Source: Anthopleura xanthogrammica (Eukaryota > Cnidaria > Anthozoa > Actiniaria > Actiniidae). From it: a stretch of 64,000 nt of DNA. How positions within the stretch are numbered: the first letter of the stretch is position 1; each line of letters begins with the position of its first letter. Under the pieces are notes generated by a model. That model was not told the DNA's origin. It saw only the letters and a program-made list of their open reading frames with translations, and did no database searches. Shown piece after piece: positions 27,679 through 40,800 of the stretch. Where the stretch lies: contig OZ025219.1 of the NCBI GenBank assembly GCA_964019055.1, forward strand, positions 1,582,001-1,646,000, read 5' to 3'. The position numbers and the translations under genes were made by a program.

Positions 27679-30600
27679 TTATACCTGTTTATTTGGGTCA
27701 GTGTCTCGGCCAGGTGCTCTTTTATTCCCATAAGGCATTGCATTCGTGGTTTGCAAGCCAGCTATCGTTGTCGTAGCAATATCTGGCGGTTGATGACTCC
27801 ATCGAGCAGCACGTCCCACTGGTCTCGTCGTAGGTGGTTGTGAGACTACTGGGGGTGATGGATGAAATTCATTGACTTCTCCTTGATAGATTCGACGAGT
27901 GCTATTGAGTAGCTTGACGCGAGGACCCTGAAACCAGATGTACGGTTAAGACGCATTCAAAATCCTTAACGTGGAAAATGGTGTCCCCGCTGGAAGGGAG
28001 ACGTAGGAGAGGCATCAATACCCCTCCCCCTAAAAAGTCAGGTTATTCAGCGTACTTTTTAACGCGCGCACGCGCATGGTCTCAAATTGAAAGTCCAAAA
28101 GACCTTTTTAGCTTGGGCGTAATGTTTTCCCATTTCAGACCACTTTTTATTCCCTAGAGTATCATTTCTTTGTTTAACGGTTGCACATGAGAAGACACAT
28201 GAATATGGATAGAACTCAAACAAAGAACCTTATTCTCTAGAGAATGACAGGTGGTCTGAAATGAGAAAACATTGCACGAAGATGAATTAGGTCTATTGTA
28301 GGAAGTCTCCTTAAATAAAGCCATTACTTGGAGGAATTACATATTAGCACGTATACTATCGTTATCTTACTTTCGGTAGGCCTATATCGGAGTAATCTTT
28401 CTCCGACATCAACATCAGTGCATCCAAGTCGATTTCGTTTTTCTACAAACAGGTGAATAAATAAAGAACCTTTAGGAACTTAAATCTCCTGAGAATTGGA
28501 ACCTATTGTTGTCCTCCAAATTGAGCTGCATTCTGACGTGCTGCAATAGGTCTGTTCAGGCAAGGTCATTGAGGGAGAATGTTTGAGCATTTTTACCTGA
28601 AATAAACTGAGATGACTCGACAATGATAACCGCTCTAGGAAAGTCTGTAAAGTGTCCCCAGGTGCAACCCCAATAGGCTCTGTTTCTGAATTCTGCGTCG
28701 ACTCATTGGTACCGCTGACCATCTGTGGTGATGGAGCTGGTGGTACTGGAGCTACGGGAGCCGTGGACCAACCAGATGGGACAGACGGGTCTGAATACGA
28801 TAGCAAAGAAAACATTTAGCAAATTTAAAAATAAACATGACTTGCTGTAACATTGAAATGGCTTTCCATAAGAATGGTTAATGTATGAGTCGGAAAAGTA
28901 CGGTAATGACATACAGCACGTAAACGATACGACATGCCATAACACTGAAATGGCTTCCCATAAGAATGGTTATCGTTTGATTGGGAAACATACGGTACTG
29001 ACTTACAGCACGTAAACGATACGACATGCCGTAACACTGAAATGGCTTCCCATAAGAATGGTTATCGTATGAGTTGGAAAAGTACGGTACTGACTTACAG
29101 CAAGTATACGGTACGACATACCGTAACATTGAAATGGCTTTCCATTGTCTTTAAGTAATTCATCCAATCACAACGCGTAGTTACGGCTAAGGTAAGATAC
29201 GATACAGCTACGGGTTTGCCGTATCGTTTCCCATTGATACGAAAACTGGTCTATTTAATAAGAGCTACTTACCAGATGGAAAGGAATAGCTCCAGACCCC
29301 ATGCTGTTGACCTCCATCTGAAAAGGATAAAGACGATTCATGAGAACGAGCTTAACTTAATTATGATCTTTCGGACTGCAGAAGCGATAGTAGTGGTGGT
29401 GTTGGTAGAATTGATTGTGGTAGTAGTGGTGGCAGTAGTAGTGGTAGTAGTAGTAGTGGAAGTGGTAGTAATAGTGGTGATAGTAGTGGTAGTAGTGGTA
29501 GTAGTAGAAGTTGTAGTGGTGGTAGTAGCGGCGGTTGTGGTAGTGGTAGGTGGTTGTATAGGGCAGTTGTCGTATGACTATGAAAAACGTACGGCACGGA
29601 CTGCGCCTTACCGTGACCGTGTCAGTGCCGTGTATGAAAACATTCGGCATTCGGTGCCGTGTCCACGCCGCGCTGTGGAAGTAGAAGTGCTAGTAGTAGT
29701 GGTGCTAGTAGTAGTGGTGGTGCTACTAGTGGTGGTGGTGGTGGTGGTAAAAGTAGTGTTAGCTGTTTATAGATAACTCCCCGATTTTACATTAGGGATT
29801 ATAGGATTTTCAACATCTACGATAGCGACGTCAACTGGAAGTGTAAATAATTTCTCATTGTGGTTCTGTTCATTGGGGATTTCATTCAAAATATTGTGAG
29901 TAAAATCAACTCATCCACAGGTAAGACAGACTTTGAAGGCGCGAAACCCCAAAGTGAAGTTATTTACACTTCCGGTTGATATCGCCGTCAACAGATTTTG
30001 CAAATCTTAAGGTCGCTATTACCTCCACCAATGAGCGGCGAGATACCAGACATAGATGGTAAAGGACTAGCCGTAGCTCTACGACAAGCTCTCTCAGTTC
30101 CTATCGGCCGCAAATTAGGTTTATCAGCCCCGTCGTTGCCATGGACGTTACTACCCGGTGCCAACGAGCTTCCAATAGGTGATATTGTTGGAGAACTCGA
30201 CGCCGACGAAGTAGTTGTAGGAACAGGAGACTCAGTAGTACTTGGGGGAGATGATGAATTATGGTCCTGATTCAAAGGTGTAAATAACGCTCCTGGGGTC
30301 GTTATGAAGACTGGCTGGGTAATTTGATCCATTTGTGCCGAGGAATTCTGGGAAAGTTCAGGGTTGTGGGTTAGATTGTTGGGTGGTCTATTACTAGGAT
30401 GAGAAATATCTTGCCATAGACTTGGACTCAAGGTTTGACCCACGTTCGACAACAGATTACTTATTGCCTGAGGAAGATGGTTTGGTAGGTTTTGATTCGT
30501 CACTGCTGATGATGATGTCGACTGTACCGATGCCATTGTCAAAGGCGGTGATAACTGAGGACCATTATTCAGGGACCCTGTCGTGGCACTACCAATATTG

Positions 30601-31814
30601 TTCCCAGGGCCTCTCCCCATAGCCACGGAAGAGTAGCTTAAAGGTCCCTTTGGAACTCTCTGGGGTTGACTAGCAGTAGTAGCAATGGTCGTCTTGGAAA
30701 CCATGTCTGGGAAGAGTTGCCGTTTTGCTGGTGTCACCCTGATTTCGTTGCCACTTGATGACGTAGTGACTGTGGTTGTGGTCGTTGTGGTAACAACGCC
30801 AGCACTTCCAGAGGTCTTCCTGATAACCGGAGCACTAGAGATTGTCTTTACAACACCATCAATGACTCCATGAGCTGCAGGTACACGGCCAGGGGAGGTT
30901 TTCTTTCGATGAGAATTCTGAGCAGTTGAGCCCCATTTAGCTGAGCTAGGGATGTGTGAAGTAGTTGAAGGGACTGCTGCCTTAGACGATGGCTTGACAG
31001 GTCTACTTACTGCTGTTGGGTGGACCAGTGCTGCTCTCGGAACCGATGCTCGGGTAGCAGGGATTGTAATAGGCGCTGACACTCCCATCAGCATGGTCTG
31101 AGGCTTCGTCTTAGTAACTGACGTCAAACCGGGAATACAGGCGACAGGATGAAGAAGATGAGGTTTAGATAATGTAGTAGAGGTGTTGAGATGAGTGGTT
31201 GATGTAGTAGTGGAGGTTGTCGTGAAGGTAGTGAAGATGGTAGTTGATCTTGGTGAGAGAGGTGTTTTTCTGCGAGGTAGTACATCATTGATATCGCACT
31301 CGGGATCTTTAACAAGGGCAGATATTAACTGATGTGCTTGACGGGTAGCATCTGCTGAACCCCTGTAAAAATATCAATAAATATCATTATTATTTTTGCT
31401 ACAAAACAAATAGATTTAAGATGCGAGTTTGAAAGACATCCCAGGAAAAAAGGTAAAAAAAGAAAAAAAAACATTGTACAGGTCAAAGAGTTTTTATATT
31501 TTTCACGTGCCTTTGGTTGTAAATTTATGCATGGTTCCAACTCAGACAATAGGGACCTTAAGCACCAGGACGGGAGGGATTTATAAAATAGTTCAGATAT
31601 AACACGCGCTCTGATTGGCTGATAGCCGTGTTTACATGAGGCTATGTAAACACGGCAAGTTTCAATATTTTATAAAACATATAGAAAACGTTTTGCCGTG
31701 TTTACATAGCCTGATATAAACATTCGGGAAAGTTTGGGAGAAGTCGAGAGCTGTGTGTAAACCTCGCCTGTGGCTTGGTTTTACACAACAGCTCTCGACT
31801 TCTCCCAAACTTCC

Positions 31815-31845
<31 letters not shown>

Positions 31846-34800
31846 CAAACGTTTTCTATTTGTTAAACATAGTATCTGTTTTAAAGATTACTACAAGGAT
31901 TAAATCACTGATACACGCTGCGACGAGGTCTCGCAAGGCAAAAAAATGTTGCAGAAAATCAAAAATGTTGAACTTTTCTCTGCAACATTTTGAGAATTGC
32001 ACGCTTAAATAATAGCTAAAACTGAAAATTTTCAGCGTCTATCACCAATATTCACTCGCAATGCATAATCCTTTTCAAACTAGCCAAACAGGATTTAATA
32101 TTGATTTTGACCCAGAAACTTTCTCTGTATGAAAGAGGTTGCAATAATTTGCTGCAACAAAAATCCGAAATTTGCGTTGCAACCACGTGAAATCGTTGAG
32201 GGTTTGAGGGTGACTTACTTGACAACTTAATTGACGGCAAGCGTATTGACTTACTTGATTGTGATAATACATGTTCCAGTGGTCTTCTGCCGACTTGTAT
32301 CAATATCAATATGAGCACCAGTAGTATCTCGGATAGCATTTACATTACACCCACCACGCCCAATCACCCTGCTTACAACTGATGACGACACAGGCATTTT
32401 CTTCGACCTGAGAATTTCAACATTTAATGACTTGTTAAAATTGGACTACAACAAATAGTCCCCTTGCAGCACGTCGGAATGCAGCTCAATTTGGAGGGCA
32501 AAACAATAGGTTCTAATTCTCAGGAGATTGAAATTCTTTTGTTTTGTTCTCCAAATTGAGCTGCTTTGACGTCACGTGAAAGGCGTCTATAGAGGCTTTG
32601 CACAATCACATGAGTCTTATTCCCATGAGAAACTGAATTCTTTCTCATATAAATCAGAATATATCAGATTCAATACACCCCTTGCAGCACGTCGGAATGC
32701 AGCTCAATTTGGAGGACAAAACAATAGGTTCCAATTCTCAGTAGTCTGATATTCTTTTGTTTTTCCCTCCGAAATGAGCTGCATTACGACGTGCTGCAAG
32801 GGGTCTATTGTTCCTGCCTCCTGTCATGGCTGCCATCATGTGATGGTGCAAAGTCTTCATGCATATTCATTTAATTAAGTTATTCACCACTTTCACATCC
32901 CCATAATGCTTTGCGTTTTGGGGCAGCAAAGAGACAAAATCGTTCATATTACCACAAAGAATTTTTTAAATTTCTTTTTTTTTTTTTTAATTCTAAAAAC
33001 ACTTATGCATCTATCAGAATTCACAAAAACCAGAAGGAAAGACATTTGAACAGGTTTACGAGTAAATGTCATGACATTTCGTAGTAAGTCCATACATTCT
33101 CAAACTGATACTTGATTTTTCGATGAAAACAGCAAATATACTCAGCATCTGCAAAATGTTTTGAAATTTTATATTATTTTGTTTCTAGTTACCCCCCCCC
33201 CCCCCCCTTCTCGAATATGACACTGATGACACCAAACAAGGATAGGTCCTGGGATGTCCTGGGATGTCCCGGATGTTGTGAGTGAAACCTTGTTGTATTG
33301 ATTCTTCCGAGTTCGTGTAAACTAACATGCGGTATTTATTCTTTTTTTTTCATGTGGATTGCTGCTTTTAATGGGTTGCGTGGCACTGACGTCAAACTCA
33401 GACAAAGAAACCGAATTTCTCATCTCCTTGAGTCCGATTTCTGCCGTTTGGGTTTTAATGACAACTTTTTTTGAAAAGAAATGCTTTGTAATAAAAAATA
33501 AATGAATAAAATGTGGTTATCCGTTTTCTTTTTGGTATGATATTACACTTGTCTGAGTCATGCATCTATTAAGCGGGCTATTTTTAGAATAGCCACGCAG
33601 CCCTATTGATAAAAAGGTTCTCCAACCATCAACCAGGAAGAAATAATAAGATGGCCAATCCTTATTTGACATCATCGGCGTCATATTCGAAAAGGGTCTG
33701 TTATGAGGGATATGAAAGTGGTGAAGGGATAAACTCAAAATAATGTTAATTAAGAAAATAAAACATGATTTGTTCCTTACAAAGTAGTCTCTGACCTTCT
33801 GACAACTTCCTTCCATCCATCTTCATGCCGTTTGCCTTTCTTTGGACTGGGAAGCAAAGACATCTTGGTAGTGGAGGTAGTGGTTGTCAAGGTAACGGCC
33901 AAGCACTGGGCGGCTGCTGTTGCTACGGTGATGGGGGAGAGCTCACTGTGGGGGGTAGCCTGGGTGATGATTGTCGAGGCTACGGCTTTGGTGATCTCTG
34001 CGGTGGTGATGACACTGGTTTTATCCCGAGGTCTGGAAATAAAATACACAATTAACCATTAATAATGTTTGATTCTAACTCAAAATTACCCTTTACTGCA
34101 ATTTTCATAAATATGCGAACTCTGTAATTGCGAGTTGCTCGTTGGAATTTTTGGTTTTTCACTGCCGCCAATCATAAATATAAAAGGTACCGACTGATTA
34201 TTTTTAATCGATGGAAGCGAAAAACCAAATTTCAGCGTGCAGCTCGCAGATACCGAGTTCGCATGTTTATGAAAATAGCAGTAATTTACATCAATTCAAA
34301 AAAAAAAAAATTTCATATACATAAATGATTCATCATAATTATCTTTATCAAAAGTAGTAGCATCATCAAAATAACTGCCATTGCCTTCAGTAGTGACATC
34401 ATTCATTTGTATCATCTTCAATTTTCGCCTTCATCACAATTACCATTATTATCACAGTCAAAGGTAACTTAAATTTCAACGTCCATATTTATTATCACCA
34501 CCATCACCATTATTATCATCATTGCCATCACCATATTCATCACTATCATCTTGCATCATCATCATCTTTATCATCATTATCACTGCCTTCATCATCAAGC
34601 ATTGCCATCACATCCATCTTCATTGGAACCATCCATCATCATCACCATTGCCTTTATCATCAATCATCACCACCATCAGTATCATTGCCATCATCATCAT
34701 CATCACCATCGTCAGCATCACTGGAAGGACATAACAAGGTACATACTTAGCACTAGAAGTAGAAGTGACGGCAGCAGTGATAGCAATAGTAGTCAGGGTA

Positions 34801-37800
34801 TCTAGTGATCCTGTAGATGACTTCCTTTCTATCTGTTCATGTCCTTGAGGTGAGTAAGACACTGGAATAGAATTCGATTGGCATTCACTGACTGCTGGTG
34901 TTGTCTCATCTACAAAATATAATTTCAAATAAACAAAATCAATAAGTAAAACAGAAATGGTATATATCTGATAATTTGAAGACAGGGTTCTGAGGGTTGG
35001 GAGAAATTCCTATGAAAGCAGTTTTCCTTTCCCAGAGCACTTCTCAAGCACAAAATTTTCGTAATGCTAGTAAAATCAGGCAAGAAGTTTTGACATTTTT
35101 GAAGTACTAGTTATATAATATTGGCCCTTCAAATGGGGGTTTGGCGCAGGGCTAACAACCCTGTTCAGCAAAAACATGCGAGCAGCTACGAAAACTAGAA
35201 ACACCAATTATAGCCTTATGCGCCTCCTGGGAAATTAAAGTATCATGAAAATTTCATCAAATTAGGCAACAAAAATGTCTAAAGAGTGCTAACAGACATC
35301 TCACCTTCACTATTATTGCTTCTTTCATCATGATCTTCCTGGTTGATATTATCCTTCTCATCTTCATCCTCATTCTTGTTGTTCTCCTTATCTTGGTCCT
35401 GTCTAGACTTCTTCTTCTTCTTCTGTTTCTTCTTGTCCCTTCGACGGGCTGCTGCTGCCTTCTTCTGCTCTTCTCGTTCCTTCTCCAAGTCAATCTCTTC
35501 TAGAAGGATGGAGGCATTCTTATTGGCTTCAGCTGCCTGTCGGTCTTTAGCCGTCACAATGATCTCCATACACTGATGACATCTTTTCAGAAGATCCTAA
35601 GAAAACACAAGATAATACATTTCTTTAGCTTCGTATGCAAATTGCTCATTTCAGACCACAAGATATTCCCTTGAGAAATGTTTCTTTATTACTGTGCGAC
35701 TACTATATTTGGGCCTCTTGGAAAGTAAGAATCCGAAAACCAATGAAAATGTAGAATGAAAACAATGCATTCCAACTTTTGGTAGTCGAAACAATCAGAA
35801 AAAACCTTACGGAAGAGCCCTTATTGGGAGTGATAGAGCAAACCTCACAGAAGAGCTCTTATGGGGACTGATAGAGCAAACCTTACAGAAATAGAGGATA
35901 TTACATGGGCGCTTGGAGATACGAATTTTATCTTTGAGTGTTGAAAAGATCTCTCACGAGTGAGCGCAGTGAACGAGTGAAAGATTTTCAACATGAGAAG
36001 ATAAAAAATTTGTATCTCCATGCGCCCATGTAATATTCTGTTTATTATATAATAATCAGTGAAAAAGAAAAGAAAGCTTTTTCGAGCTTTTTTCTACTAT
36101 AAGAAGTATGTTACCGTAGTGACGATATTTTCACATGTGAAAATATCAAATTTTTAAAATAAAGAAATATAGGTATTTCATTGATAATCATATAATAAAT
36201 ATAGGTATTTCATTGATAATCATATGATAAATATAGGTATTTCATTGATAATCATATAATAAATATAGGTATTTCATTGATAATCATATAATAAATATAG
36301 GTATTTCATTGATAATCATATAATAAATATAGGTATTTCATTGATAATCATATAATAAATATAGGTATTTCATTGATAATCATATGATAAATATAGGTAT
36401 TTCATTGATAATCATATGATAAATATAGGTATTTCATTGATAATCATATAATAAATATAGGTATTTCATTGATAATCATATAATAAATATAGGTATTTCA
36501 TTGATAATCATATAATAAATATAGGTATTTCATTGATAATCATATAATAAATATAGGTATTTCATTGATAATCATATAATAAATATAGGTATTTCATTGA
36601 TAATCATATAATAAATATAGGTATTTCATTGATAATCATATAATAAATATAGGTATTTCATTGATAATCATATAATAAATATAGGTATTTCATTGATAAT
36701 CATATAATAAATATAGGTATTTCATTGATAATCATATAATAAATATAGGTATTTCATTGATAATCATATAATAAATATAGGTATTTCATTGATAATCATA
36801 TAATAAATATAGGTATTTCATTGATAATCATATAATAAATATAGGTATTTCATTGATAATCATATAATAAATATAGGTATTTCATTGATAATCATATAAT
36901 AAGAGTTCTTATGGGGGATGACAGTTGTAAAATATGTGTTTACCTTGTCAGAGATGGTAGATATAAAGCGTGTACAGTCAGAATCAGAAGGATATTGATG
37001 GACATGTTTCACCAACCACTTGACCACTTTAGTGTGTCCCTTTCTGAATGCTGCCATTAGAACAGTGACTTTACGATTGTCCTGACTGTCGACATCTGCA
37101 CCATAGCTGAACAGCAGCTGACAGACCTCCAGATGACCCCCTAAGAGCATAGGGCATAGCAATTACATATTTATGCATGTCAAGGTGTAAAATAATTTCA
37201 CTGGTATTGGTAGGAGATGAAATTATTCAGGATCACAGTGAAAGTAAGGGAACTTGGCAAAAAGGCCATGGAAAGGAAGACCATGGGAAGGAAGGCCATA
37301 GGTTCAAATCCAATCAAGGACTTAAATTTTTTACGAAGTTCCCTTTCAATATGACATGCTGAATTATTTTGCATCTCCTATATATGTAAGAATCACCAAG
37401 ATGTAGCAACATTATTCAAAGTCTTACTAAGTTAATGGGATTCCTGTGTTTTTTTAACACAGGGTGACCAACAGTTATTTTACTAACCATTAGCAGAGAG
37501 CCACAAGGGAGAGTTTCCTTTCTTGTTCTTAACATCAACCATGGCACCTTTGGACAACAACAGCTCACAGAATTTATAATGACCCTTGTCTGCGGCAATA
37601 GTGAGGGCAGTGTCCCGTGATGAGGGGACAGGTGGGGCATTGACCTCTGCTCCTTTGTCTAGGAGTATGCGACCTACATCAACATAACCACCTGATGCCG
37701 CTTCCATGAGTGGAGTAAGGCCAGTCTAGAAGATTGATCAATAGAAAAATATAGTAATCAATGGATTTATCTATTATAGCAGGGATTGAAAAGGATTTAA

Positions 37801-40800
37801 GGATGGATGGATAAATAAATGGATGGAAAATGAATGGATGGACAGACAGACAAATGATTGAATGAATAAATGCATTCTTGTATGGGCAGGTAGATGGATG
37901 GAAGGAAGGATGAATGGATGGAAGGAAGGATGGATGGATGGATGGAAGGAAGGATGGATGGATGGATGGAAGGAAGGAAGGATGGATGGATGGAAGGAAG
38001 GATGGATGGATGGATGGAAGGAAGGATGGATGGATGGATGGATGGATGGATGGATGGATGGATGGAAGGATGGATGGATGGAAGGATGGAAGGAAGGATG
38101 GAAGGAAGGATGGGGGGATGGATAGTATAAAAGTTTTGCACCAAGCCATGACAGGAGGCACAACAATTGAGTCTTTTCCCTAGGAAACTGAGTACTTTCG
38201 CATGCCTCAGGCTGTCATGCCTGCCATCATGTGATGATGCAAAGCCTCTATGGCAAGACAAACACAGACATTCCCTATCTCATACCTTAGCACGATGTTC
38301 AATGTTAGCTTTCCTCTCCACAAGAAGGCTCACTACTTCATGTCTTCCCTGAAAGCACGCCAGCGTCAATGCTGTATTCCTATTGGTTTCAATCTGGGCA
38401 TTGATATCACTACCCATGTCTAACAATAACTTAACGGCAGCAGTATGGCCATTCATGGCAGCTAACATCAAAGGAGAGATACCAAGCTTGCTTCCTGTAC
38501 GAGAGTTTATTTCAGCGCCATGGCTCAGGAGAAGCTTTACTATTCCAACGTATCCTCCAGACGCGGCAAGGCTAAGGGGGGTGTAATCAGAGACATTACG
38601 GTGTTCAAAGTTGGCTCCCTTTGCAATGAGAATCTCTACAACCTGTGAGAAAAATATTTAAACATTAATCAATATTATTATTGAAATAAGCCTTTCCTGA
38701 GTTGTAGAAATGTGTAGCTTGCATTATGGTGCTGTTTTGAGGGATGCTTCATCAGTTGACATTTTATGCATAGTGGGTGGACAGACTTTATCTATTTTAT
38801 TCATTTTCCGCAATCAGAGTTTCAAATTACGAGATATTCTAGCTACTTTGCTGAGGTTGTGGGACATAGCAACAGTAACTAAGGGGAGTCTAAATAACCA
38901 ACAAACATATATTTAGAGTGTAACATACCTCTTGTCGTCCCCCAGAACATGCTAGAGAAAGGGCAGTGTCCTTAGTGCGGTCAGATTGAGCCTCTATTTC
39001 AGCTCTTTGCTCCAAAAGAATCTCCACAGTAGAAGCATGTCCAGCCGTGGCAGCAAGGATAAGGGGGGTGCAACCTGAAAGAACAATTAAAACACCCTTT
39101 AATAAAAATAATATTATCATGGCTGACAGCACATGGTGGTCAGGTTTTGACCACCATTTGGAACAGATAACAAGATTCAAAGACTTTTATCAGCAGATTG
39201 GAATCCAGAAATTATCATCAATTTTTTCTGGATCTGCAACTCTAAAAAGTATACAGCTATTTCAAAAAAAGGTTGGTGAAGGTTTTGTTATATGTTGCAT
39301 ATTGCTTACCCACCATGAAATGCATGACACTCATATGTAAACAATGTCAGCACAGGAGAAAATATGCTGGAAAAACCTGCAGACAAAGTCTGGGAAAATA
39401 CTATATTGTTGTGACCTTTTCGCTGCTTGAATTTACATCACCCATAGTGCATTTAAGGTTTGGTATGCAGTATGCAACATGCAACAAGCAACAAAACCTT
39501 CTCTCAATTTTTTGTTGAAATAGAGGTACGTTCTTACCTTTCTTATCTCTATGTTCAATATCAGCATTTTTTGTTAGTAACAGACGAACAAGTTCATCAT
39601 GACCTCCTGCGGCAGCCAGAGTTAGAGCAGTGTCGTGGTTGCTCTCAGTTTGTTGGTCAACGTCAAATGCTGCAGTAAAGTGAGACGAGACAGGGGACGG
39701 GGTGGGAGTTAGAGGTAACGATGACGAGCACAGCTCAGGAGGAGATGAAGGACTGCTGTCATTGCTGGAAGCTGTAGAGAGAACAGAATTTAAAGAATGT
39801 TAAATAGGCTTGCTTTGATGAATATGTGAGATACTATGGCTAACCGTGATTCTCATAATTCCGCGAACTCATAATTTTGCTGCCGTCAATTAAAACTAAT
39901 CAGTCAGTACCTTATGTATTTTTGACCAGCAGCAGTGGAAAAACAAATTCAAGGGGCAACCCTCAAGTACTGAGTTTGGATATTGAGTATTGCAGTAAAA
40001 GAATAGGACTTCACTGGAATACGCGAGTATTCAAAATTACAGTGCTTGCAATCACATGCACAAAATTATACAATTTTCCATCATGACAAAATTGGGCCTT
40101 GGCAAACGTCAATCCAAGTGTTTTCATGACGTCTGAAAATACAAGGTTTTCAAAGGCACATGTGTATGGAATGTCATGGAAACGTCTCGATTGACGTTGA
40201 CCAAAACCTATTTTGTTGCCATGACAAATCGTATAATTTTGGGGGATAATTGGGAAGTGCTGTAAGGCTAAGGCAAAATTAACAGATAATTTGAAGCTGA
40301 TGTATTAGACTCTTACCATCTGACAACATGTCTCCAATAGCATCAGGAAGGGTTTGCGCAGGTTCGGCAACCATTAATCCTTCAATCTCTGCAGGAGTAA
40401 GCTCGCCAAACCCACTAGGGATCAAGAATGGCTGTGGAGGAACATTAACTTCATCGCCCTCCATGTCAAACTGGGTGATCTCTTCAGAAACATTCTGAAG
40501 TAGTTCTTTAGGGAATACTCCTGAATCTAAAGAAATGTTTGCATTTTTGAGAGCCTTGGCCAGTTTTCCTTGTATAAGCTGGAGCTTCTCCGTGATGACC
40601 TTGTTATCAGTTTGAACTGCCGTCGAAGTAACACGAGTATTAGTAGTGGTAAGACTTGGTACTGTTTGGTTTAGGGATGCAAAAGCTGACGGCATGCCTG
40701 ATGATGTTGGTATAACACTATCTTGTAACATCAGCGCCTCTTGAAGACTGCAGAGAGGAGAAGTAGGAGGAGCCATTGGGATCTGACCAAGAGCCATAGC

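Noticed and set aside
27261..27843. 163-171-codon plus-strand frames
   Set aside because: Translation of a minisatellite, antisense to the last MASK exon.
29216..29776. Valine-rich plus-strand frame of 186 codons
   Set aside because: Produced by GTA/GTG trinucleotide repeats in a MASK intron.
36160..36902. Possible CRISPR array
   Set aside because: The 32-bp units abut directly with no unique spacers, and the context is an animal intron.
37679..38261. Proline/serine/histidine and Met/Asp/Gly-rich frames on both strands
   Set aside because: Translation of the GGAT/GGAA array.
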